Positions 35,891 to 42,578 of a stretch of 64,000 nucleotides of DNA are shown piece by piece. The notes under the pieces were generated by a model. That model did no database searches, was not told the origin of the DNA, and worked only from the letters and a program-made list of their open reading frames with translations. Source of the stretch: Thiofilum sp039797965 (GTDB lineage Bacteria; Pseudomonadota; Gammaproteobacteria; Thiotrichales; Thiotrichaceae); assembly GCA_039797965.1 (NCBI GenBank), contig JBDKGX010000003.1, positions 31,402 through 95,401 on the forward strand, given 5' to 3'. Position 1 is the first letter of the stretch. Every line of letters starts with the position of its first letter. Position numbers and translations under genes: made by a program.

Positions 35891-35927
35891 AGCGACCCGA
35901 TTATTCATAATCGTGGTCGCTTTTTTT
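35891..35927 (+). terminator. Rho-independent terminator of glycan operon
   Basis: AGCGACCCGATTA (35891-35903) pairs with TAATCGTGGTCGCT (35908-35921), with one bulged T and a four-base TTCA loop, followed by a run of seven T. It ends the 10-kb glycan operon. The 140 bases between the last gene and the hairpin contain no ORF, only one AGTACT site at 35850. Confidence 0.9.
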
Positions 35928-35934
35928 ATCCTTG

Positions 35935-36318
35935 TTAATTACACCGAAAGTTTTGATCAAGGGCTACAATAGGGTCTTGCCCGTCCACTATTACCCAAGT
36001 TTTGCTCTGACTGGATGAGGTGGAGCGATAGACTTCGTTGTAGTCTGCACGATACTGATAAGCGCCCTCCCTAAAATTCCAACTACTATGACAGCGCACC
36101 GCTATGGGTTTTTGAGTATAGCGACTAGGTGCAGTACTTTTGGTGATAGTTTCAATCCGGCGTTGCGTGATTCCGGCTTCTTTTTGCCCTATTCTGACTT
36201 GATAAGCCGTATCCTCTAGCAGTATTTGAGGAGACTGATTCGCTGTTTGCTGAATGATCCAAAAGGGTTTACTGGAGTATTTAGTCGATTTTCCACAGTG
36301 ATTGGCGGGCGTAAACAA
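35935..36318 (-). pseudogene. Hypothetical ORF, possibly the remnant of an exported protein
   Basis: A 127-codon minus-strand ORF that can start only at a TTG. The C-terminal half (CHSSWNFREGAYQYRADYNE, then TWVIVDGQDPIVALDQNFRC) looks like genuine protein with a two-Cys, aromatic-rich fold such as periplasmic or surface proteins have. The N-terminus lacks a signal peptide and overlaps an opposite-strand ORF. I read it as a 3' remnant whose start was lost, but an intact small gene cannot be excluded. No family recognised. Confidence 0.35.
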
Positions 36319-36534
36319 ATAAAGTCAGAGTCAGATGAGCGTATATCGACCACGGGCTATGCAGCTAAACCCGATAGTTATTTCTATAGTAATGTAGATA
36401 TGGACTTATTACAGGAGAAGATTCGCCAAGCAGGAGCCAAGCCGAATTATCGTGCGATTATGCTGCAATTGACGAAAGAGAAAGACCTCACAAAAAAGGC
36501 AAAACTGGAGCGCTATATTCCGCCTGTAAGATAA
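36226..36534 (+). pseudogene. Hypothetical ORF, likely 3' remnant
   Basis: A 102-codon ORF starting with TTG, overlapping the opposite-strand ORF by about 90 bases. Only the part after about residue 27 (RKQIKSESDERIS ... YFYSNVDMDLLQEKIRQAG) looks like real protein: charged, helical, Lys-rich, ending ERYIPPVR. The first 25 residues probably are read-through of unrelated sequence. It may be the end of a gene truncated by recombination at about 36.3 kb, where two remnants now meet head to head. No family recognised. Confidence 0.35.
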
Positions 36535-36625
36535 CAATTCAAGTTATAGAGTTAAGTAGAGGGTACTGAGTCGCTGAACAGTACCTTTTTTTAAAGTGTA
36601 AAAATTAGGAGTTTGTACGATAGTT

Positions 36626-37438
36626 ATGATGGGTTTTTTGAAAAAATATCGATATCTATTTTTTTTAAGCATATTATTCATGATTTGCTTTCATAGAGTT
36701 CAGGCACAACAATCTAGTGTGTTAAGTGCCAGTGGATATCTATTTAGTAGTCATGTGTCTACTGAGCCTAACAGCATTAGTGGTGAGGTTATTTTATACA
36801 AGGATTTAGTTAACTCAATAGGTCAAATTGATATGAGGCAACTACCTTCAACAGTTAAGCAAAGTATTTTTCTACCTACTACCTATAATCCTTTTAAACC
36901 TGCTTATGCTTATCTTTATATCGCTAGTACTTTGGCAAAATTAAAAAATTGTCAATTCATAGGTATTCAATTTGAGCTAGATGATAATCCAAAAACTCAA
37001 GAGTGGTTTATATCGATGCCTTTATATGGTTGTTTGAACGGGCAAGCATCTGGAAATGGAGGAGATGCACATTTGTGGATAACACAAAAGGACAGTCAGA
37101 ATAAAACTCGAGTGTTGATGGAGGCAGATGGAGCATTGAGTCTTGTTAAGACACCACAAGATAAGTTTGGTTATCGTCAGATAAGAACAGAGCACTATGT
37201 CACTCGTTTTGCGCCCCAAAATCCATTAGGCTGTGGTCGAGTGGCTATGAAATGGATATATCAGGGCAAGCAATACAAAATCCTCCAGCAAGGACCTACT
37301 TTCTCTGTAGATTGTGATGGAGATCGTTATAATGAAAACCTCTCTGAAGCAGAGAATGCTCAACGCAAACGCCGGGCAGCTCAACAGGTAAAAGCAGTGG
37401 TAGAACGGTGGTTACCCACTTTGAAAGCATTTCGTTAG
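36626..37438 (+). CDS. Secreted paralogue 1 of a tandem three-gene family
   Basis: A 270-residue exported protein: signal peptide (YLFFLSILFMICFHRVQA) then a mature domain shared with the next two genes. Shared blocks are PSTVKQSIF, YNPFKPAYAYLY, CQFIGIQFELDDNPKTQEW, a Trp-Ile-Thr/Gln stretch near residue 150, ILMEADG-like VLMEADG, HYVTRFAPQNPLGCGRV, KWIYQGKQYKI and a C-terminal helix ending WLPTLKAFR. Paired cysteines suggest a disulfide-bonded periplasmic or surface protein. The family is not one I recognise. Base composition is more AT-rich than the neighbours, with one AGTACT, suggesting recent arrival. Confidence 0.75.
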   Translation: MMGFLKKYRYLFFLSILFMICFHRVQAQQSSVLSASGYLFSSHVSTEPNSISGEVILYKDLVNSIGQIDMRQLPSTVKQSIFLPTTYNPFKPAYAYLYIASTLAKLKNCQFIGIQFELDDNPKTQEWFISMPLYGCLNGQASGNGGDAHLWITQKDSQNKTRVLMEADGALSLVKTPQDKFGYRQIRTEHYVTRFAPQNPLGCGRVAMKWIYQGKQYKILQQGPTFSVDCDGDRYNENLSEAENAQRKRRAAQQVKAVVERWLPTLKAFR

Positions 37439-37449
37439 TTTCCCCACCC

Positions 37450-37472
37450 ATTATTATCCCCATCAAAGCACT
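37450..37472 (+). repeat. Intergenic repeat copy 1 (truncated)
   Basis: ATTATTATCCCCATCAAAGC followed by ACT matches the element found after each of the other two paralogues (38454 and 39455). This copy breaks off before the hairpin arm and is followed by a foreign gene fragment at 37482, so it seems to be interrupted by recombination. Confidence 0.65.
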
Positions 37473-37481
37473 GATCTACCC

Positions 37482-37585
37482 CTGTTCCGTCGATTATTGC
37501 CTCGTGACCCACAGGGTCGAATTAAGCCACCCAAGTTAACAGAGTTACTAGCGATCATGAATCGCTGTGGGACACCACTAGGTTA
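37482..37585 (+). pseudogene. Gene fragment inserted between paralogues 1 and 2
   Basis: A reading frame too short to stand alone encodes LFRRLLPRDPQGRIKPP, then KLTELLAIMNRCGTPLG and a stop. The composition is convincingly protein-like (charged helix, DPQGRIKPPKL) but there is no start codon or ribosome site. It looks like the 3' end of a small DNA-binding or regulatory protein left by recombination. Such a remnant between tandem paralogues marks rearrangement at this site. Confidence 0.4.
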
Positions 37586-37642
37586 ATCAAGCATTTATCA
37601 AGGAGGGTGTCGCTTTTTGTTTATTAAGGAGACTATAGGTTT

Positions 37643-38443
37643 ATGGAAACATTTTTATGCTTTTTAAAGTGGAGTTTGATGGGGTTAATATTAGCGTGGG
37701 TAGGACTAATACCCGCTGGTTTTGCAAGTATCCAAGATAGCGATGTAGCCAGTTTTGCAATGTATAGTTACAGCCCTTCTCCTGTAAAAGTTAATGGCTC
37801 CGCAAGATTGCCAGAAGGTGAGGTTGTTTTGCCCGTAGTGCCTTTCTATATTAAACAAGCCATTTTTTCCCCCAGAACCACTAATCCTTTTAAATCAGTC
37901 TACCGTAATGTTTATACACCTGTGTTTCTCAAACAGTTACAAGGATGTCCCTTTATTGGAATGCCCTATGACTTAGATGGTAATATGTCAACTAAAGAGT
38001 GGATTGTCATTACTCTATTTTATGGATGTGTTGAGCAATATGATAATTATATATCTAGTCAACCGCATAATTGGATTTTACAACAGGATGCTAAAAAGCA
38101 GTTTAGGATTCTAATGGAAAGCGATGGACGATCTCTACTAGCTGTAAAAGATAGTTCAAGACAAAAAAAATATGATAAATTATTTACTAATCACTATATT
38201 GTAAATTTTGCTCCTGTTGCTCGTCCCCAATGTGGAATGTCTCATGTTAAATGGCAATATCGCCAAAATCGTTATCAAGTGAATGAGCAAAAAATCAGCG
38301 CCGAGGGTTGTGAGCAATTATTCAAATACGGTGGCAATGAAATACTTCCAGAAGCTGCTCAAAACGACAATAAGAAAAAAGCCCAAAAAGCGGTAGAAGC
38401 CGTGGTTGCGCCTTGGCTGAAACAACTCCAAGCGATTCGATAA
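37643..38443 (+). CDS. Secreted paralogue 2 of a tandem three-gene family
   Basis: A 266-residue exported protein with an N-terminal hydrophobic signal (WSLMGLILAWVGLIPAGFA). It shares with its neighbours the blocks PFYIKQAIF, TNPFKSVYRNVYTP, CPFIGMPYDLDGNMSTKEW, ILMESDGRS, HYIVNFAPVARPQCGM, KWQYRQNRYQV and the terminal helix WLKQLQAIR. It is the most divergent of the three: the Cys near residue 133 and the GCG motif are partly altered. The ribosome site TTAAGGAGAC resembles an orphan site at 39.52 kb. Function unknown. No AGTACT occurs in the gene. Confidence 0.72.
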   Translation: METFLCFLKWSLMGLILAWVGLIPAGFASIQDSDVASFAMYSYSPSPVKVNGSARLPEGEVVLPVVPFYIKQAIFSPRTTNPFKSVYRNVYTPVFLKQLQGCPFIGMPYDLDGNMSTKEWIVITLFYGCVEQYDNYISSQPHNWILQQDAKKQFRILMESDGRSLLAVKDSSRQKKYDKLFTNHYIVNFAPVARPQCGMSHVKWQYRQNRYQVNEQKISAEGCEQLFKYGGNEILPEAAQNDNKKKAQKAVEAVVAPWLKQLQAIR

Positions 38444-38453
38444 TTTCTCCTTC

Positions 38454-38496
38454 TTTATCCCCCCATCAAAGCACTTCTTGTTTGAGAAGAGTGCTT
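38454..38496 (+). repeat. Intergenic repeat copy 2 with hairpin
   Basis: TTTATCCCCCCATCAAAGCA leads into AGCACTTCTTG...GAAGAGTGCT, an imperfect stem (AGCACT/AGTGCT plus CTT/AAG with one bulge). The same unit follows paralogue 3. A related partial unit (TTTTATCCCTTCATCGAGAC, about 38513-38532) follows, so the spacer itself seems partly duplicated. The hairpin may act as a terminator or mRNA 3' end. Confidence 0.65.
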
Positions 38497-38619
38497 GAAT
38501 AGATTCATGTTCTTTTATCCCTTCATCGAGACACCTATCTATAATGTATTTATGAAAGAGAGGGGGATAGCAGTATTCCCCTTATTCTTTACTCATTGAA
38601 CTAACAAAGGAGGTGTCTA

Positions 38620-39444
38620 ATGGTAATGAAAGTTTACTTAAAGTTAATGCTAGCCTTGGTGTGTGTGTTGGGTTCATCGGGGAGGGCAGCACCGCTTGAG
38701 GCGACGGGAGTAGGTTTTGGACCACAACCGCTAGAGGACGGAATAGCGGGTTATGCTAGTTTTTATAAGAATTTCTCGACAGATACTCGTGTAAAACGTG
38801 AAGACTTAAAGCCATTACCGTCGTCTATTAAACAGGGTTTGTTGTCTGCGCTTGAAAGTAAGAGCAATCTGTTTAAGCCGGTTTATAAAGCGGTTTACAC
38901 TGCTGCCAACCTGAAAAAGCTGCAAGGCTCCTGCCCCTTTGTGGGTTTGGCGTTTGAGATTGACAATAATAAGAAAACTCAGGAATGGTTTACCGGCACG
39001 CTTTCAGAATGTACGGGAGCCAGTGGGGAGCTTGGAGGTAACAATACCCATATTTGGCTCATTCAAAAAAATGAGCAAGGTATCTGGCAAGTACTGATGG
39101 AGGGAGATAGCACGATGGATGCCGGACTAGCACGCTCAAGTAGCTCCTATAAACAACTGTGGACGCAGCACTATGTGAGTAGCTTTGCTCCACAATCAGG
39201 TTTGGGATGTGGTCGAGTACCGTTACGTTGGAACTATCACAACGGGCGCTATCGCATTATTGACCAAGGTCTTGATTACCATGATTGTGCTCGTACCATT
39301 GGTTTTGACTATCCTCCTTCGGGACCTAATGATGCTCCTATTTACATCAGCGAGACAGAAAACACACGTCGTAAGCGAGAGGCTGAGGTAAAAGTTAATG
39401 CTGTAGTTCAACCGTGGTTGCAGAGCTTGAAAGCATTTCGTTAA
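38620..39444 (+). CDS. Secreted paralogue 3 of a tandem three-gene family
   Basis: A 274-residue exported protein: signal peptide (LKLMLALVCVLGSSGRAA), then the family domain with LPSSIKQGLL, NLFKPVYKAVYTA, CPFVGLAFEIDNNKKTQEW, HIWLIQKNEQG, VLMEGDS, HYVSSFAPQSGLGCGRV, RWNYHNGRYRI and the terminal helix WLQSLKAFR. It is closer to paralogue 1 than to paralogue 2. A strong AAAGGAGG ribosome site precedes ATG. It carries one AGTACT site. The conserved Cys pairs and lack of membrane segments suggest a periplasmic, surface or secreted protein. Function unknown. Confidence 0.75.
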   Translation: MVMKVYLKLMLALVCVLGSSGRAAPLEATGVGFGPQPLEDGIAGYASFYKNFSTDTRVKREDLKPLPSSIKQGLLSALESKSNLFKPVYKAVYTAANLKKLQGSCPFVGLAFEIDNNKKTQEWFTGTLSECTGASGELGGNNTHIWLIQKNEQGIWQVLMEGDSTMDAGLARSSSSYKQLWTQHYVSSFAPQSGLGCGRVPLRWNYHNGRYRIIDQGLDYHDCARTIGFDYPPSGPNDAPIYISETENTRRKREAEVKVNAVVQPWLQSLKAFR

Positions 39445-39454
39445 TTCCCTACCC

Positions 39455-39496
39455 TTATTATCCCCCCATCAAAGCACTTTCTGGTTAGAGAGTGCT
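39455..39496 (+). repeat. Intergenic repeat copy 3 with hairpin
   Basis: TTATTATCCCCCCATCAAAG is followed by AGCACTTTCT...AGAGAGTGCT, a 10-bp stem with one mismatch around a GGTT loop. This is the best-preserved copy. After it comes an orphan ribosome-site segment (CAAGGAGACTTTACGG, 39525-39540) like that upstream of paralogue 2, but no paralogue follows. Confidence 0.65.
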
Positions 39497-39587
39497 GTGC
39501 TAATTAATCTAGTCACCACCTAAACAAGGAGACTTTACGGCTGCCTCGGTAAAAACAAAGAGTACTTGCAAATAACACAAATCCTAC

Positions 39588-39616
39588 TTGAATCCTAGGC
39601 TTGATTCACATAGAAT
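39588..39616 (+). promoter_or_regulatory. Sigma-70 promoter of rplM-rpsI
   Basis: TTGAAT (39588-39593) and TAGAAT (39611-39616) are separated by an ideal 17 bases. The next bases, GCGCGGTC, form a GC-rich discriminator as in stringently controlled ribosomal promoters. This leaves a leader of about 45 bases before the rplM start at 39667. Confidence 0.75.
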
Positions 39617-39666
39617 GCGCGGTCTATTTTCTCAGGTTAAAAAAACATACTCTCTGGAGTTCGGGA

Positions 39667-40095
39667 ATGAAAACATTCAGTGCAAAGCCGGCTGAGGTTA
39701 AGCGCGACTGGTACGTAATTGACGCCGAAGGTAAAGCGCTTGGCCGCTTGGCCACCGAAGTGGCTCGTCGTTTACGTGGTAAACACAAGCCAGAATATAC
39801 ACCTCACGTCGATACCGGCGATTATATTATTGTCCTCAATGCTGAAAAAGTAGGCATTACAGGCAATAAAGCTAAAGACAAAATTTATTACAAGCACACC
39901 GGTTATATCGGTAATATGAAAGCAACTTCTTTCGAGAAGATGCAACAACGTGCGCCTGGTCGTGTAATTGAGTTAGCGGTTAAAGGGATGTTACCTAAAA
40001 ACCCATTAGGTCGTGCCATGTACCGTAAATTAAAAATCTATGCGGGTACTGAGCACAATCATCAAGCTCAACAACCGCTACCATTAGAAATCTGA
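39667..40095 (+). CDS. rplM: 50S ribosomal protein L13
   Basis: Large-subunit ribosomal protein of 142 residues, matching the family length. MKTFSAKPAEVKRDWYVIDA, GRLATEVARRLRGKHKPEYT, DTGDYIIVLNAEKV and KGMLPKNPLGRAMYRKLKIY are near-invariant blocks. The start ATG at 39667 follows from the family N-terminus; an in-frame TTG at 39601 would add 22 unlikely residues and would lie upstream of the -10 box. It is transcribed with rpsI, the standard arrangement. It has no AGTACT site, as is also true of rpsI, in contrast to most genes here. Confidence 0.98.
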   Translation: MKTFSAKPAEVKRDWYVIDAEGKALGRLATEVARRLRGKHKPEYTPHVDTGDYIIVLNAEKVGITGNKAKDKIYYKHTGYIGNMKATSFEKMQQRAPGRVIELAVKGMLPKNPLGRAMYRKLKIYAGTEHNHQAQQPLPLEI

Positions 40096-40108
40096 GGCAT
40101 CAAACGTC

Positions 40109-40501
40109 ATGGCTGAAACTCAATACTACGGAACAGGCCGTCGCAAATCTTCAGCGGCTCGCGTTTTCCTACGTAACGGTACTGGTACTATTACCGTTAA
40201 TAACTTGCCATTAGACAAATTCTTCGGTCGTGAAACCGCTTGCATGGTAGTACGTCAACCATTACAAACTGTTTCATTAACAGATAAATTTGATATTAAC
40301 GTAACTGTTTGCGGCGGTGGCATCACTGGTCAAGCAGGTGCGATTCGCTTAGGTATTGCTCGTGCATTATTACAATATGACGAAGCATTACGTGGCACAT
40401 TAAAAGCAGCATCATTCTTAACACGTGATGCTCGTAAAGTTGAACGTAAAAAAGTGGGCTTACACAAAGCTCGCCGCGCAACCCAGTTCTCAAAACGTTA
40501 A
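40109..40501 (+). CDS. rpsI: 30S ribosomal protein S9
   Basis: Small-subunit ribosomal protein of 130 residues. QYYGTGRRKSSAARVFLRNG at the N-terminus and the basic tail ending ARRATQFSKR, which reaches the P-site tRNA, are diagnostic. It lies 13 bases after rplM with a GAGG ribosome site and is followed by a strong terminator. Confidence 0.98.
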   Translation: MAETQYYGTGRRKSSAARVFLRNGTGTITVNNLPLDKFFGRETACMVVRQPLQTVSLTDKFDINVTVCGGGITGQAGAIRLGIARALLQYDEALRGTLKAASFLTRDARKVERKKVGLHKARRATQFSKR

Positions 40502-40541
40502 TCGTTTTCCCGAACTACATAACGATGGGTTGTCGTTCCGT

Positions 40542-40567
40542 AAAAAGCTGCTTTTTAGCAGCTTTTT
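40542..40567 (+). terminator. Rho-independent terminator of rplM-rpsI
   Basis: AAAAAGCTGC (40542-40551) pairs perfectly with GCAGCTTTTT (40558-40567) around a six-base loop, followed by GCATTTTTGG. Located 41 bases after the rpsI stop. Confidence 0.92.
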
Positions 40568-40692
40568 GCATTTTTGGCAGATTATTTTCTATATTATAAG
40601 CCGCTGCGTGTTTGTGACCCCTTGCTTTAGTCATCATACTCGCCTACACCATTCTGATTTTACCTTCCCTGACAATCTTGTGGAGCTACAGC

Positions 40693-41670
40693 ATGCGGAT
40701 ATTGGGATTTTGCACTTTATTAGCGTTTAGTACGTCGGTATTGGCTGAAAATTTTAGCATTTATGGTCAGGCACAAGCGCATCTCAGTACAGAGCGGGCA
40801 AAAACTAGGGGTCAGGTACAGGTTCGTGAAGCGGTAGGCGATGAAGGAACTTTTATCGGTTTTAAAGGATTTAAGCCCCTTAATCATAATCTAGATGTGA
40901 CCTATATGAATGAGACCGCCCTACATTTCAAAAAGGGGCACAATGATATCAATACTTTCACCCATCAAAAGCAGCATTGGGTAGGGTTACGTAGCGTCTA
41001 TGGTGAGTGGCGAGTTGGCAAACAATACATGCCTAATAAAGTACTGGTTCATGAAATGAATCAGTTTAAAGATCAATATGGTGCTGCAACCGCTTTAATT
41101 AATCCAGATACTAGTGTGTCAGATTCCGTACTTTACATTCAGTCGTTGGGTAATACCGAAGTGGCTCTAGGGGTGGGGCGTGATAGAAAAGGTTGGCTAA
41201 GTCCAGCTAAACAAAATCATAAAGTACTGGGTGGTTTAATTAATTACAAAACTGCTCAAGGTTTAGTGTTCAGTGCAGGTGTCGAAAAAAAGCCAAGTAC
41301 TTATGTAGATAGTCGATTAAGTATCAATTATCAAAAGCAAAGCAATCAGTTAGGCGTACTTTTCCAACAGCTAGATACTAAATCTGAGCAAATACTCGGA
41401 CAGGACAGCAAGGCTTTATTAGTTAATGCGAGTCATACCCAAGGCAAGACTACTCTAAAAGCCCAAATAGGTCGTAAAGAGGATAAAAGTTCAGCCTCTA
41501 CTCAATTAGGTGCGATCGGAGTGGATCATCAAGTCGATAAAAAACTCCGACTCTATGCCGAGCATAGTGTCATGCGAGATAAAGATGGTTCAGCTCAATT
41601 AGGTGTAGGAGCACGCCTGCAAGGTGCTCATGTACAAGCAACTTCTGTAGGGCTAGTCTATAGTTTTTAA
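40693..41670 (+). CDS. Gram-negative trimeric porin-like protein
   Basis: A 325-residue outer-membrane beta-barrel. The signal peptide (LGFCTLLAFSTSVLA) is followed by ENFSIYGQAQAHLS, the usual first strand of general porins. Later strands include TFIGFKGFKPLNHNLDVTY, WVGLRSVYGEWRVGKQY (the loop-3 approach region) and a final strand ending GLVYSF with the C-terminal Phe required for BAM assembly. The start at 40693 has GGAG 7 bases upstream; an upstream TTG is not needed. Selectivity cannot be judged. Four AGTACT sites lie in or at the gene. Confidence 0.85.
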   Translation: MRILGFCTLLAFSTSVLAENFSIYGQAQAHLSTERAKTRGQVQVREAVGDEGTFIGFKGFKPLNHNLDVTYMNETALHFKKGHNDINTFTHQKQHWVGLRSVYGEWRVGKQYMPNKVLVHEMNQFKDQYGAATALINPDTSVSDSVLYIQSLGNTEVALGVGRDRKGWLSPAKQNHKVLGGLINYKTAQGLVFSAGVEKKPSTYVDSRLSINYQKQSNQLGVLFQQLDTKSEQILGQDSKALLVNASHTQGKTTLKAQIGRKEDKSSASTQLGAIGVDHQVDKKLRLYAEHSVMRDKDGSAQLGVGARLQGAHVQATSVGLVYSF

Positions 41671-41718
41671 GCCGAGTTAGGAGCACCTATATCTTGGCGC
41701 TCCTCATTTCAAAGGTAA

Positions 41719-42411
41719 TTATTGAGCGTTATTTTGAGTGGTTGTTGCAGCTAGGTTTTTGACTGCTACAAACGCACCACGAATATCACCTTCTTGATAA
41801 CCTATAGCCTTATCGTTCGGGTATAGCTCTTTAATTTTGGTCAGTACTTCGGGTTTTACTTCAGTACCATGACAGGTTAAGCATACCGCTCCCGTGGGAA
41901 TGGCTTTCATAAAACGATATTCATCCTCTACTATTTCTGAGTAAGCTAAGGTGTCTACCGCTTCGCCTTTAGCTTTACGGGCTTCAAAATCGTTAAGTAC
42001 TTGAATTTGCCAGTCATTGGCTTGTCCCATCACAGGGTTACGATTTTTTAAGCTCACTCGGCTGACTTGCATACCGGACTCCGCAGAAACGGCTTTAGCG
42101 ATTTCAGGGGCTTTTAAGTTGCAAATACCTAATGCCGGAATCGCTCCCCCTGTCTTCATAGCCGTTTCTAACTCACCTTTTAAAGTACCTCCCAATTTTT
42201 GCACGGCATTTTTGGCTTGGTCGGTTAAGGCAGCTTTATCAGGAGTAGTTGAGGGGGGGGTAGGTGTTGTAGCAGGAGCGGGTGTAGCAGTTACTGGAGC
42301 AGCAGTAGAGGCGCTGGATGAGGTTTTCGGTGCTTCCGGTGCAGGTTTGTCATTACCACCACAGGCGGTGAGTACTAAGGCTAGGCTTAGGGTCATCAAT
42401 GGAGCTTTCAT
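41719..42411 (-). CDS. Heme-binding lipoprotein, DUF3365 (Tll0287-like)
   Basis: A 230-residue exported protein. The lipobox LVLTAC (Cys near residue 17) is followed by a long Pro/Ala/Thr linker (about 25-60) and a DUF3365 sensor-like domain (GICNLKAPEIAKAVS, SLKNRNPVMGQANDW). A single c-type heme site AVCLTCHG lies near residue 180. DUF3365 proteins bind one heme and may sense redox or small ligands (known from Tll0287). Probably anchored to the periplasmic side of a membrane. Convergent with the porin gene and divergent from the large flavin/Fe-S gene. Confidence 0.83.
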   Translation of the reverse strand: MKAPLMTLSLALVLTACGGNDKPAPEAPKTSSSASTAAPVTATPAPATTPTPPSTTPDKAALTDQAKNAVQKLGGTLKGELETAMKTGGAIPALGICNLKAPEIAKAVSAESGMQVSRVSLKNRNPVMGQANDWQIQVLNDFEARKAKGEAVDTLAYSEIVEDEYRFMKAIPTGAVCLTCHGTEVKPEVLTKIKELYPNDKAIGYQEGDIRGAFVAVKNLAATTTQNNAQ

Positions 42412-42578
42412 AATAACCTTTGTTTTAAATTAAAAATAAGTGGTTCAGTATAACGCAAAACTACGGTAGCTCAGCCTTCCCAAGAGGGTTAGGTAAATTT
42501 GTCCTTACAAAGGTTCTTGTTTTTTTCATTGCTGCATCGCGGTAAAATGCTTTTCTTTGCATAATCAAGTGCCACCGC

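Noticed and set aside
36535..39600. Insertion sequence around the paralogue array
   Set aside because: No transposase frame and no terminal inverted repeats with target duplications; only spacer repeats and a short gene fragment are visible.
39541..39666. L13 autoregulatory leader RNA
   Set aside because: The leader after the predicted start is only about 45 bases and shows no strong conserved structure that I can recognise.
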